The notes beneath the pieces were generated by a model. The model searched no databases. It saw nothing but the letters and a program-made list of their open reading frames with translations, and was not told where the DNA came from. DNA of 64,000 nt from Dryomyza anilis (Eukaryota > Arthropoda > Insecta > Diptera > Dryomyzidae), in the NCBI GenBank assembly GCA_951804985.1, contig OX638130.1:36563394-36627393 (forward strand), read 5' to 3'. Below are positions 21,467 through 33,072 of this stretch, piece by piece. Numbering within the stretch: the first letter of the stretch is position 1; each line of letters begins with the position of its first letter. Position numbers and translations under genes: made by a program.

Positions 21467-22241
21467 AAAAAGGGGAAACATATTAGTAAAATAAATAAAA
21501 AGGAGAAAATATATATATATAGGTATTAAATATTATTTTTTTTTTTGAAAGAATTTTTAAATTTTAAAGAAAAAAAAAGTGAAAAAAAAATATAATAAGA
21601 AGAGATGAAAAATATGAAAAAAAAATAACAAACATGAAAAAAAAAATTGGGGAATTAAAATTAAAAAAAGAGGGATACTAATTTTTATTAAAAAGAAGAA
21701 AAAAAATAATATTAACATTTAAATTTTTAAAGAATAAAAAAAAAAAATAAATAAAAATATGTATATGAAAAAAAAGGGAACTAAAATTAAAAAAAAGGAG
21801 AAAATTTTAATTAAAGAGAACAAAAAAAAGAAGGAGGTATGAAAATTTTAATAAGAGAAGAAAAAAAAGGAAGAAAAAAAAAGAAGAAAATAAGAAGAGA
21901 AGAAAAAAAATATAGAGCAAAAAAATAAGAGAAAAAATATATAAATAACAGATATTAACTATTATTTTTTTTTTAAAGAAAAAAAAAAGGAAAAAATATA
22001 TGAAAAAAAATAAGGGGAATACAAATTTAAAAAAAAAATTTAATTAATTTATTTTTTATCTAACATTTTATTTTGTTTTGGAAATTTAAATATGTATTGG
22101 AAATTAAATAAATTTTTAAACTAAATTAACACAGTTAAAAAAAAATATGTATATATAATAAATTCAACAATTCTTGAGAAAATTTTAAATAATATATATG
22201 TACATGCAATGTGCAATATATTCTATGTACATATAAATTAA
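21467..22241. repeat. Purine-rich low-complexity tract
   Basis: One strand is almost all A and G, with imperfect repeats such as AAATTAAAAAAAAGGAGAAA and AAAAATATGAAAAAAAA. It also extends left of DINE C (20690-20815), so the DINE seems to sit inside it. No coding sequence. Confidence 0.65.
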
Positions 22242-22977
22242 AACAGTTGGGAAGGTTAGATCACATGGAAAATTTTAAAGTAGGTGTAATTATGATAGTT
22301 AGGATTATCAAAATTATAGTCGGTCTAAGCCGACTATAAATACCCTACACATATGTGTGGTTACCATTCAAAGTGATATATAGGTCACCAGGGTATACGA
22401 ATCCTGAAAATAACTACAAACTTTCAATCGCTGAAGAATTTCCATTCATTTGATACCCATATTTACAAATGGGTAGGTGTACCGAATTTCGTTTTTTTTT
22501 TTTTGTGAACCACAAGTCTTTTTGCCGGAAAACATTATTATAATGTATTTGAGCATGATATCAATATATATTTGACCAAAAAAGTTTACCTAAGCACGTA
22601 TACATAAAAATTTATCTTTATATGTACATTTTATATGAGGTATTTGAACATAAGTGGTCGGATCATAGGTCACAATGGACCGATCTCGCCAATACAGCGT
22701 AGGTATATTAGTAATCTAAGTTATAAGCTTCATTTATCTAGCTCTTCTATTTTCAAAGTAGTAGTGATTTCAACAGACAGACAGACAGACGGACAGACGG
22801 ACAGACAGACAGACAGACGGACAGACAGACGGAAATCGCTAAATCGACTCAGGAGGTCATGCTGATCCAGAATATATATACTTTTCCATACCGGAGATGC
22901 TTCCTTCAGGGTGTTACAAACGGCGTACCAAACTGAATATACCCTTTCACTCTTAGTGTAGAGTATAAAAATGGGGA
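22242..22977 (-). mobile_element. DINE/Helentron-like element D
   Basis: Full-length minus-oriented copy from AACAGTTGGGAAGGTTAGAT to TTAGTGTAGAGTATA, with a GACA/GACG microsatellite at about 22773-22832 and the terminal hairpin ATAGTCGGTCTAAGCCGACTAT. Confidence 0.85.
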
Positions 22978-24538
22978 TTGAATCCGCCGCATTGAGTCCC
23001 TCCGCATATAAGACGACGATCTTTGCCATTGGTCTAGGGACATAATACACTAAAATTACACTAAAGCTAGTGCTACACTAAATAACTGTGTTTCAAATAA
23101 GTTAAGCACTTACAAACAACATTTAATTTCAATGTTATTGCATACATAAACAACTATACTCTACATGACACTAAGTTTAGATAAACTAGTACCACACTAA
23201 ATAGTACTAGTTCAAATAATGTACCATACTTTATTTCAAGTAATTTAAATATCTTAAGATCAATCTTTTTCTTGTGACGAATGTACATAAACCATTATAT
23301 AATTTACGAAAATGATATTAAGTTTATATAAGTTAGTACCACACCACACATTTGGAAGAGTTTAAAAACAAAATTAAATTACATGTTTGTAAAATATTCA
23401 TGTAAATTTAAAATATCCGAGTACACAAAAATTGTTATTTAGAGTGACCAACAGCGCTGGATACTCAGAAGACGCATAGATAATCGTTGGGGTCTTGGGA
23501 CTTTAATGGGGACATGTGGAAGGAGCTCTGGGTGTTATCAACATGAAGAAGAAGTGAAGCAGAGGTCCAGCAGCTTCAAATAAAGAAAAGAAAAACGAAG
23601 AAATGAAGCTGAGTGGCAGCATATTTGAAGACGTAGAAGGATGCACTAGGAGCAAACTTGTTGTTATACCAAGCACAAGTAGATTGCAGTGATTGAATTT
23701 TAATCATAAAACTAAGTACAACTGCCAGAAACAAGATGCAGAAAACAATATTCAACATTGATCTTGAAAATGTATATAAAAAGTCAAATTATTAAATATT
23801 CCATCGCACATAGAGAAGAAGCGATGCAGTAACGATTTTCTGATATCAACAATTCAGAAATCTATAATATTCTAAATAAAACGACATGACACCAAGATGT
23901 TCCACAAAAAAGAAGTGAAGCAGATGCCCAGCGGTTTTCTGATATCAACAATTCAGAAATCTATAGGTAAAGTGACATGAGTACCAAGATATTTTCAAAA
24001 TGTTTGACAAGATCGCAGAAAAGAACACTCATCTCGAACGAATCGTCAACCAAGTCAACGGGACCAAAACTCTCTTGACCGACTAAGAGTCCAGCGTATC
24101 AACATGACGAGGTCTACTGGAGATAACACCATTAGCAAATTCCACAAGAACCATCGAAGCCCAACAGATCCAACACACTACATACAACGAAACATTGAAG
24201 ATGAACAAGGCAAATCCGACCCAACACACAGAAGAGCAAGAGGAGAAATCTGGTCCAACAGTAGGGCATACAAAAGTCACTCATGTAATTATTTGCACCT
24301 CTCTAACCCAAATATAAAATCAATATATTCATTTTAAAATACCAACAAATAAACACACACACTCTATACACATGTAAAAGACTTATAAGTAAAATAATTT
24401 GAACAAGTTTATCTATATACATATATATATATATAATAATTATCATCCAATTACAAGTATTAAATCGGTTAGATTATCATTATAAGTATGAACAAATATT
24501 ACACAAGTATAAAACGAAAGATATTAAAAAAAATATAT
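22978..24538. other. Unidentified sequence with short direct repeats
   Basis: 23040-23360 has diverged repeats built on CTAGTRCYACACTAAAT. 23820-24000 holds two ~115-bp copies sharing TTTTCTGATATCAACAATTC. 24000-24330 is less AT-rich and could be a retroelement leader, but its frames on both strands match no family I recognise. Confidence 0.35.
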
Positions 24539-25107
24539 TGTTACGATAATTCAATCTACGGAAAACTGTTCTACGAGTTCGTATCGCTGGATTGTGTACA
24601 AAATAAAAACGCACTTATATTTGGTTTTAACTAGTATTATTTCAACTAGTATTAATTAACTTTATTAATTTAAATAACAACTTAAAGAATAATCACTTAT
24701 ATCAACTGCTGAATTACTACAATTTATCTTTACAATGTTCACTCACGAGACGCACTAGTTCACTATTAAATCACAACTGAAGTACAGTGCCTCAGATGCG
24801 CGGCCTTATATACTACAGGCATCAGTTCGACACGTTTCGACAAGCTTCGACTTGTTTCGAGAACCTTCTACTCGTTTCGTGAATGACGCATGCTATTGGC
24901 ATCTCATTCGCACTCATGTGTTTTAATGTGCTGATCTTCCATCTCTTTCTCGCACATTGCATAGTGCGCTGAATGATCTTCCGTCTCTTTCTAACACATT
25001 GCTTAGTGCGCTGAATTGCGCACTATGCAATTCAGCGCATTTATTATCGTCTCATTTATTATTGTTGATTACTTGCACAGTGGAGCAAATTTCCTCTTTT
25101 CGTAACA
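24539..25107 (-). repeat. 3' LTR of the minus-strand Gypsy element
   Basis: 569 bp, bounded by TGTTACGATAATTC and TTCGTAACA. Compared with the other LTR (545 bp) it has point differences and an extra ~25 bp around GTGCGCTGAATTGCGCACTA, implying time since insertion. Confidence 0.9.
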
Positions 25108-25144
25108 CTGCCCTCCACCTAAACCTGTTCGTCCCGAACAGATG

Positions 25145-25717
25145 TTAATCTCTCTCTCTATACGGCGCCAACCTTTCTAAATGTACCACTTTCATTTTTC
25201 GTCTAACGCCTGCAGTATTCTGAATCCGATACACGACATCGTTAATTCTTTTAATTATCTTGTATGGTCCTTCCCAGTGTGTTTGTAGCTTAGGGGATAA
25301 GCCTTTCTTCCTTTGTGGGTTATAGAGCAAAACAAGTTGTCCTTCCGTAAATCCCTCTGAATTTGTGCGCAAGTCGTATCTGGCCTTCATCTTATCACTC
25401 GCAAATTGTGTACGCTGTCTTACAAAGTGATGCACTTCGTTCATTTCTTCACTTTTTCTGAAAACATAATTGTGTACAGGAATTCCAGCTGAAGGACTCG
25501 CACCAAACTTTAAATCCGCAGGTAATCTTAAGTCTGTTCCAAAAACAATTTTAGATGGTGAAGCTGCTGTGGTATCATGGACCGCCGTTCGATAAGCCAT
25601 GAGGAATAGTGGTATGTGTGTATCCCAATCTTTTTGATTTTTATCAACCACTTTTCTGAGATACTCTTCCAAAGTCCGATTGAATCTCTCCACCATGCCG
25701 TCTGATTGCGGGTGCAA
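25145..25717 (-). pseudogene. Gypsy integrase C-terminal part
   Basis: A 190-residue frame starting HPQSDGMVERFNRTLEE, which supplies the catalytic glutamate of the D-D-E core, followed by AYRTAVHDTTAASPSKIVFG and the GPY-type end LQTHWEGPYKIIKRIND. It ends RLAPYRERD at 25145, 38 bp from the 3' LTR. It is out of frame with the upstream pol frame owing to a small indel near 25765. Confidence 0.85.
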
Positions 25718-27546
25718 AGGCGTTGTTCGTGTTTTGTGTATGTTGAGGACTTTGCATACTTCTTTAAAGCAAACTCAAAATTTCTTCCTTGATCTGAATG
25801 CAATTCCAACGGTACTCTAAAACGGCTTACCCAGTTGTTAACTAATGCATCCGCAACTGTTGTGGCTTCTTGATTATGCATGGGATACACTTCAGGCCAC
25901 TTGCTGAAGTAGTCAATGACGACAAGCACATACTTATTCCCCGCATCACTGATTGAAAACGGCCCGGCGACATCCATGGCAATACGCTCGAATGGTGATC
26001 CCACGTTGTATGGATGCATCCTGCCGCGACTTCTGACTGTTGGTCCTTTTGCTGGTACACATTGTGGGCAACTGCGAATCCAATCTGCGACTGACTCTTG
26101 GCATCCAATCCAATAAAAACGTTTCTTTACCTTCTCGACCGTTTTATTAATGCCCAAATGACCACCATTAGATCCACCATGGTATTCCGCTAATATCTCT
26201 TTTATTTTTGACTTGGGAACAACAATCAAACTTCGAGCGGATGTGCCATCTTCATTTTCCCATACACGATATAAGCAACCATCTTGTAGCTTTAAGCTCT
26301 GCCACTGTGCCCAGTAAGCTTTAGTTATGGCACTGTCGGCCGCTATATCTTCCCATGATGGTTTTCTTTGCTTTTCCATGAACATAATGATTTTTGTGAG
26401 GTTGGGATCACTCTTTTGATCAATTTGAATTTGTTCCGGAGTCCATTTTTCATCGGGCAAAACATTTAGCAAACGAATGTCAATTATGTTTTCTTTTGCT
26501 TCCGCTTTTGAACAATGCCTGCATTCTAGTTTACATGGGCGTCGTGACAGAGCATCTGCATTTACTCCTTTACGATGTTCGATTGAGAAATCGTAGCTCT
26601 GTAATCGTTCTATCCAACGCAAAATTTGACCTTCTGGGTCTTTGAACTGAAGTAACCATCTCAGTGCTGCGTGATCGGTTCTCAAGAGAAACTGTTGACC
26701 GTACAGATATTTGTGGACATTTTTTACACTTTCGATTACAGCAAGAAGCTCCCTCCTGGTGACACAGTAATTTCGCTCTGGCTTGGACAAGATTTTACTG
26801 TAGTATGCGATCACTTTTTCTTGGCCATTGATCACTTGAGAGAGAACTCCGCCTATTCTGTATCCACTTGCATCCGTGTCAAGTACAAATTTTTCACCTG
26901 GAATTGGATACGCAAGAATTCGTTCCGAGCACAGCAATTCTTTCAGTTTCAAAAACGCTTTTTCTTGATCATCGGCCCATTGAAAAGCTCGGTTCTTTCT
27001 TGTTAACTCGTGAAGATTACTTGCAACATTGGCAAAATCCGGAACAAATCGTCTGTCGTAAGTACATAGCCCCAAGAAGCTTCGAAGGTCATGTAGGTTC
27101 TGTGGTCTGGGCCACTCCTTTACGGCAACTATTTTATCCTCGTCGGTATGTACACCTTCTGTGGTAACTCGATGATCCAGATACTTCACTTCTTTTTTGA
27201 AAAGTGAGCATTTATTTGGGCTAAGTTTCAGTCCTGCACTTTCCAATCGAAGAAATATTTCCTCCAAGTTTTTTAGATGTTCGTCGAAGTCTTTATCCAT
27301 GACAATAATGTCGTCAAGGTAAACGAGGTAAGTTTCCCAGTGTAATCCTTTCAATACGTGTTCCATTAACCGCTCAAATGTTGCTGGGGAATTGCATAAC
27401 CCAAACGGCATTACCAAAAATTGCCATAGTCCATCTCCGGTACTGAATGCGGTCTTCTCTCGATGTTTCTTATCGATTTCTACTTGCCAGTAACCGCTTT
27501 GCAAGTCCAACGTTGAAAACCACTTAGCATTAGATAGTGTATCCAA
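25528..27546 (-). pseudogene. Gypsy pol: RT, RNase H and integrase
   Basis: A 672-residue frame. RT: WFSTLDLQSGYWQVEID, MPFGLCNSPATFERLME, VYLDDIIV near residue 88 and RSFLGLCTYDRRFVPDF. RNase H: FVLDTDASGYRIGGVLSQ, RRELLAVIESV and LLRTDHAALRWL. Integrase: the zinc finger H-H-C-C in HGGSNGGHLG...SCPQC, then AMDVAGPF (first D) and LHSDQGRNFE (second D). It lacks the first RT motif, lost to a frameshift near 27620, and shifts frame again near 25765, so it cannot give a complete Pol. Confidence 0.9.
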
Positions 27547-27869
27547 GGTGTCATCGATTCTGGGCAGTGGATAGCTATCTTTCTTGGTGACATCGTTAAG
27601 TTTTCGGTAATCAACGCAGAACTAGTACTTCCATCCTTCTTTTTCACCAATACTACTGGTGAACTCCATGGACTCTCAGATGGTTCCACCACGCCATTTG
27701 TGCGCATTTCTTCAACCAAATGTGATACTTCATCACTTTTCGCAAATGGTACCCTTCTTGGTGCTTGACGAATTGGGTTAGAATCACCAGTATCTATTCG
27801 ATGTTTTATAATGGCAGTTCTACCGTCTTTTTTGGCACTTTTCAGCAAATATACACCGATATTTGTCAA
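27480..27869 (-). pseudogene. Gypsy RT N-terminal segment
   Basis: A 129-residue frame containing RQAPRRVPFAKSDEVSHLVE and PSESPWSSPVVLVKKKDGS, the fingers motif of Ty3/Gypsy RT. It leaves frame right after KKDGS; the following VDYRKLND-type motif is present in the neighbouring frame. Confidence 0.8.
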
Positions 27870-27919
27870 TTAGCTGTTGCACTTGACTCTTTTCTTATTC
27901 AGCGAAATCCTTCGTCCAC

Positions 27920-28523
27920 TCATTTATAAACTTGTGAGTAGATTGTTTGTTTATTTGCGGTGTGACATTCCATGTCATTTACATGCGTTTCAAGCTCCGT
28001 CACTTTGCTATGCTTCGAGTGTTCCTGCATCTGTTCCTCCACTTTTACTTGATGTTGGTTGGAATTTTCGTGAAGTTTCTCCAGCTGATTTGAATTTTCT
28101 AGAAGTTCTGTTTTAAGTTGATTGGAATTTTCTTGAAGTTTCTGTTCCATTTTGTAGAATTTTCTTGGAGTTCTATTCCATTTTGTTGGCATTTTCTTGG
28201 AGCTTCTGTTCCATTTTGTTAGAATTTTCTTGGAGATTCTGTTCCATTTTGTTGGAATTTTCTTTGAGCTGTTGTTGTATTGCTCCGAGCAACTGGCTCA
28301 TATCGAAACTTTGGGACTGTACTTTTTGCTCCGTGTCCACACTTTTCGATGACGCTGTTGCCGCTTCCACTTCAAACTCGTGCTCTGCGAGGTCAATGCC
28401 TTGGTTCTCTAAATCTTCCATTAGACGCTTTTGTAGCTCTACTTTCGTACCAACAGTTGGAAGATTATGAATCGCCAGCTCCTTCTTTAGCTGGTCGACT
28501 TTAAGTTGTTCAAATTTAACCAT
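27920..28523 (-). pseudogene. Gypsy Gag N-terminus with SAP domain and repeats
   Basis: Starts MVKFEQLKVDQLKKEL 31 bp after the 5' LTR. Residues ~6-42 look like a SAP domain (a helix-extended-helix DNA-binding fold; LKKELAIHNLPTVGTKVELQ). After a short acidic linker come 10- to 11-residue repeats of the LQENSNKMEQ type, probably coiled coil. The frame shifts near 28180 while the repeats continue, and then Gag ends near 27930, where sequence resembling the linker before RT begins. Capsid, zinc knuckle and protease are absent. Confidence 0.75.
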
Positions 28524-28535
28524 TTTGTATCACAA

Positions 28536-28552
28536 TCCCACTTCTGACACCA
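28536..28552 (-). promoter_or_regulatory. Primer-binding site matching tRNA-Leu
   Basis: One base inside the 5' LTR on the sense strand is TGGTGTCAGAAGTGGGA, the complement of a 3' end reading TCCCACTTCTGACACCA. From memory this fits insect tRNA-Leu, which primes minus-strand DNA synthesis in some Gypsy lineages. Confidence 0.75.
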
Positions 28553-28553
28553 A

Positions 28554-29098
28554 TGTTACGATAATTCAGTCTACGGAAAACTGTTCTACGAGTTCGTATC
28601 GCTGGATTGTGTACAAAATAAAAACACACTTAAATTTGATTTAACTAGTATTATTTCAACTAGTATTAATTAACTTTATTTAATTAAATAACAACTTAAA
28701 GAATAATCACTTATATCAACTGTTGAGTTTCTACAATTTAGCTTTACAATGTTCACTCACGAGACGCACTATTTCATTATCAAATCACAACTGAACTGTC
28801 CTACCTCAGATGCGGCTCCCTTATATACTGCATGCATCAGTTCGACACGTTTCGACAAGCTTCGACTTATTTCGAGAACCTTCTACTCGTTTCGTGAATG
28901 ACGCATGCTATTGGCATCTCATTCGCACTCATGTGTTTTAATGTGTAGATATTCCCTCTCTTTCTCGCACATTGCTTAGTACGCTGAATGATCTTCCCTC
29001 TCTTTCTAACACATTGCTTAGTGCGCTGAATTGTCTTGCGTCTTATTTATTATTGTTGATTGCTTGCACAGTGGGGCAAATTACCTCTTTTCGTAACA
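28554..29098 (-). repeat. 5' LTR of the minus-strand Gypsy element
   Basis: 545 bp with the same TGTTACG/CGTAACA ends as the LTR at 24539-25107. It would carry the promoter and transcript start in the sense (minus) direction. Confidence 0.9.
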
Positions 29099-29101
29099 AT
29101 T

Positions 29102-29103
<2 letters not shown>

Positions 29104-29186
<83 letters not shown>

Positions 29187-29198
29187 GTATATATATAT
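29104..29198. repeat. (TA)n microsatellite
   Basis: About 95 bp of almost pure TA with a few TG steps, directly after the LTR. The Tyr-Ile frames through it are artefacts. Confidence 0.95.
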
Positions 29199-29369
29199 AC
29201 AACGCTTCACGTTGGCAACAATGATAATAATTTGGAAAAGCGCTAAGCTTTGCGTAGAACACACCAAACGCGGATCCAAAAAATGCGCACTTTTGAATTT
29301 TTCAAACAAATTTAATAAAAACGCAACATGAAAAAAATGCGCCTAATATTCAAAATTTTGCGCTTTTTA

Positions 29370-29706
29370 AAAAGAGCGAAAACTATAGAGAAAGCAAAAT
29401 TTGCAAAAAATCATAAAATTGCAAATTTTCTACCTCTACAGAAGGGCGCAAAATATAGAGAAAGGCGCAAAATGTTCAAAAAAGTATAAAATTGCAAATG
29501 CGCCTAATTTACAAAATTTATACGCCTCTATAGAGGGCGTAAAATATAGAAAAAGGTGCAAAATGTTCAAAAAAGCATAAAATTGCAAATTCGCCTAATT
29601 TACAAAATTTTTGCGACTCTACTGAAGGGCGCAAAATATAGAGAAAGGCGCAAAATGTTCAAAAAAGAATAAAATTGCAAATGCGCCTAATTTACAAAAT
29701 TTTTGC
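29370..29706. repeat. 91-bp tandem repeat
   Basis: AAGGYGCAAAATGTTCAAAA recurs at about 29462, 29553 and 29644, and a diverged unit precedes them. Each unit also has CATAAAATTGCAAATKCGCC and GAGGGCGYAAAATATAGA. This gives about 3.7 units. Confidence 0.8.
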
Positions 29707-30120
29707 ATTAAAAAACCACAAAATTTTACAAACTGCTGTACACTTCCCAATATATTCCATTTATTTGTGTGTGGGCCGGAAATATTCCTGAAAAATTACA
29801 TACATTTTGTCTCAGGGTATCAATATTAAATCGACATTATAGGCGCATAACCATTAACAATTTTAGACACCTTTAATAATTCGACTTAAAAAAAAATCGA
29901 CTTTTTTAGAATTTTTGTATAGAATAAATTGTCAAAAAAATGATTTTGAATTTAAATTTGACTTTAAATTGTCTATACTGATGCGCCATAGTTTTTCAAA
30001 ATATACATATATTTTGTATATCTTCGTTGTACAACTATAAGTCCAAAAACCATTTTTGAAAATTTGATAAAAGTTCGACAATTCATAGTTTTAGATGTGT
30101 TGGTATATTTTCATAATTAA
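29707..30120. other. AT-rich, nothing recognised
   Basis: No repeats or frames of note between the 91-bp array and the next Helentron-like segment. Confidence 0.5.
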
Positions 30121-31796
30121 CGAGTTTGGAAAGTTAGGTCACATGAGTAAGTTCGGTCACATCTGACGGACTTTTATAGTCGGTCGGGCCCAACTATGGA
30201 ATACCCTACACCTATGGTGTGAATATTAATGTTGGTAATTTAATTGTATACCTACCTTTGAAGTTCTTAATTATGCTGAACATTCTTACACTCAGAATAT
30301 TATCTACATACCAAATTTCTGACGACGTATATCCAATTAATTTAAAAAATTAATGTAAAAGTGAAAATAAAAAAAAATTGAAGCATGTAGAAATATAATA
30401 AAATGTGGGCGTATCACGCCCATTTTTGGATCACATATTTTTAGGTGAATTCTAATAATACGTTTTAAATTTTATACACGCTGCAAAAAAAGGGCTCTCC
30501 CAAACTAATTTTGCAGGCATTACATATATCTTTAGAGCTTCATGCAAACAAAAGTATTATTTCATTGTCAAACATTATTATAATAACAGCCAAACATATT
30601 TTTCTTTTCGTTCAAACATATTTATGTTCAGAATGGATAATTTTCGGCGTTCTTGCAAACATATATATGTTTGAATGTGAAAAACATTTTATTTACATGT
30701 AAACATATTTATGTTTACATTTAATTTTAGTGTAAAAATAGTAAATTTAGTGCTAATATCTTCTTTATACAATATTCGTTTTTTTCCTATTTTTAAATTA
30801 CATTTTTTTTATTTATATTATACAATTATAAAATTAAACTTTTATTTTATTTTTATTACACATATTTTATTTATACCTAATAATTTTATTTCCATCTATT
30901 GTTCCTATTTTGAGTTCAGTACTTTACGGATGAATTGGAAATTTCACAAACAGCCACTATCTGGTATTAACAGTAATTGGCGGTACTTAAACAAATTCTT
31001 CCGCCAAAAAGAACTTTGAACTATATGAAAAGTATTAATGTGAGTGCTACTGAGTGCTAAAAGTAGGCAGCGCTGTTATTTAATTGTGATATTGTAATGC
31101 CAAACATACATATAAATTCGTTGTCACCCAGTAACAATCACGTATAACCAAATACATATAATTCAAAGAATCTTTTATTGACGTTGGGTGTGTTAAATAG
31201 CGGTAATACCAAACATACATATATTAATATCTGATGAAAAATGTATATTTCTACAGAAACATTAATATAGTAAATTCATGTAAATCCGCGATTAAAGCAA
31301 TTTATGTTTAAATATCGTTTAATAATATTTCAAACTAAACAAAATAATAATACAATTCAATTATAATGTAATTAGATATTACTTCCAATATTTATATGGT
31401 GATTTCGAAGTACGTTATAATTACATTTAAGCATATTCAAGCAAATCTTTTCTATCCGTGTAAGTATATCTTGAATACTTTTCGAGTTATTGCTTCGTAA
31501 AGAGTTATATAAAAGTAACTTGTATGGGAGGTGGGCGTGTCCGTTGACCAATTTGGCTCATTTACATTGACAAAACTAACTTTTGGCTAAAAAGTATTGA
31601 AAAAAGTATTCTAAACAGTATTTCTCAACTTATCATGTATACGGACAGCAAGACAGACCTACATGGCTAAACGGACTCGGGTGGTGATGCTGATCAAGAA
31701 TATATATACTTTTCCATACCGGACACGCCTCCTAAGGGGCGTTACAATATATGCACAAAGTTAATATACCCTTTACCTCATAGGTGTTGGGTATAA
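30121..31796 (-). mobile_element. Second type of DINE/Helentron-like element, interrupted
   Basis: Left part 30121-30476 (CGAGTTTGGAAAGTTAGGTC, ATAGTCGGTCGGGCCCAACTAT, TACCCTACACC) and right part 31461-31796 (GATGCTGATCAAGAATATAT, CTCATAGGTGTTGGGTATAA) resemble the two ends of a DINE but differ clearly from the main family. It includes GGGCGTATCACGCCCATTTT and GGTGGGCGTGTCCGTTGACC. The CTGC element at 30477-31460 is inserted in it. Confidence 0.6.
30477..31460 (+). mobile_element. CTGC-family element, internally deleted copy
   Basis: Starts CACGCTGCAAAAAAAGGGCT and ends CAAATCTTTTCTATCCGTG, 984 bp, with TA immediately outside both ends. It keeps AACATATWTATGTTT palindromes but lacks the conserved ORF segment. 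It is the best evidence for the family's boundaries. Confidence 0.65.
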
Positions 31797-32755
31797 AAAT
31801 CAAATATTCACAAAATATAGTTTTTAAGTATGTCCAATCGGTACAGCGCCAAAAGGTTATGATTGTTTCAAATTATAATTGAAGAAGTTATTAACAAAAA
31901 AAATCGATATTGAAACAAAATTTATTTGATGGCTTTTAGTTCTATAACGACGATTTATAATCCGATTTTTACGTTTTTAGTATTTTTGAAATTAAAAAAG
32001 CTATTGTAAATTAATTTAATAATTGGTGAAGTAACTATTGCCTTTTAATTCTTGAATAAATGGTACAAAAAACTAGGTTAAATATCAGACTTAAGTTTGG
32101 TACAAATGGTACAATTGGTACAAATGTTATACTTAAAAAAAAAATTCAAATTCAAATATTTTTGGTTTTCGAAATATGCTAACTTGAAAAGAGAAAATAA
32201 TCATTAAAAATACATTGTGTATATCTGAAGTAATTTTCCAACGAGATGTCGGTATTGATCACCGTTAATATAATACATAAATTGAATTTTGTTTCCAAAT
32301 GGTACTGAGATATGTATGTCCTAAAATCAGAGACCAACAATAATTAATTTTTACAAATTTATGTGTAAAAAGTCATTGTAAGAAATGATGTCACTGTAAA
32401 ACAAAGGGTACCATTAGATAACATTCGATGATCATTTTTAATTTATGTCTACATTTTAATTATAGGACTGTTAAATTTTAAAATATTTTTTAATAATTGT
32501 ATTTGAAAAATATAAATAAAAGTTTGATTAATTTTATTAAAGTCAAAAATAATTATTTTTGATAAATACTTTCAAAATTCAAATATAATTTTTATTTTAG
32601 ATACATATTTATTAAATTAAAATTAATTATTATTTTTGATATATATATGGAAAGAAAGTCGTTACTCCTACCAAAAAATCTCCAAACAATCAAACAAATT
32701 GGCTGAACTTTAGATAACCGGATGAAGTGAAATATTTTTTCTTGAAACTATCCCC
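31797..32755. other. AT-rich, nothing recognised
   Basis: Short repeats such as GGTACAAATGGTACAATTGG at about 32098-32120. No gene. Confidence 0.45.
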
Positions 32756-32890
32756 TCTGTTTGGGTCCCAGACTAAATTGGAGCGCGGTCGGACTTGTGG
32801 TACCCCAGATAATTCGAAACCTTATACACCTACCTATATGAACATGTAGGTACTGAAATGAAAGATATTGATCTCACGATTAGTATGTTA
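32756..32890 (+). mobile_element. Diverged DINE fragment
   Basis: GGACTTGTGGTACCCC, then TTATACACCTACCTATATGA and ACATGTAGGTACTGAAATGA, correspond to the DINE blocks GACTTGTGGTTCAC, TACACCTACCCATTTGTAAA and TATGGGTATCAAATGAATGG. Confidence 0.5.
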
Positions 32891-32902
32891 TCATGATTAG
32901 TA

Positions 32903-33072
32903 TGTTATCCACGAGGAGGACTCCCACCGAAGTGGAGGTGTCACCATTTGACAATCTGCCAATTCTGGTGACCAGTTAGTTGACTTGAGACGACACTGAC
33001 AAGGATTGCGCTGGCTTCGCCATGTTGAAGCACTCATACACGTTGCCTTGTGATTATCGCCCCCATAGTCCC
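32903..33072 (-). mobile_element. Orphan 5' fragment of the RTE LINE
   Basis: On the minus strand it reads like the first ~165 bp of the RTE copies at 43009 and 48549: ATGGGGGCGATTATCACAAG, the ATGGCGAAGCCAGCGCAATC start, and GGTGACACCTCCACTTCGG. It has the longer 5' variant. No other RTE sequence follows, which is unusual because LINE fragments normally keep the 3' end. Confidence 0.8.

Larger units (their letters stand above)
24539..29098 (-). mobile_element. Ty3/Gypsy LTR retrotransposon, minus strand
   Basis: Flanked by two LTRs with TGTTACG...CGTAACA termini. In the sense direction (right to left): 5' LTR, tRNA-Leu-type primer site, Gag start with SAP domain, then directly the RT linker, RT, RNase H, integrase and 3' LTR. 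Gag C-terminus and protease are missing, and at least two frameshifts lie in pol. Flanking 4-mers (ATAT left, ATTT right) match at only three positions, so the target duplication is uncertain. Confidence 0.9.

Noticed and set aside
24104..24337. Gag-like coding region before the minus-strand Gypsy element
   Set aside because: A 77-residue frame without motifs; opposing frames are equally open.
28972..29331. 119-residue frame with YIYIYIYI
   Set aside because: It is a translation of the (TA)n microsatellite.
29370..29706. CRISPR-like array
   Set aside because: The repeats are contiguous 91-bp satellite units without unique spacers, in a eukaryotic context.
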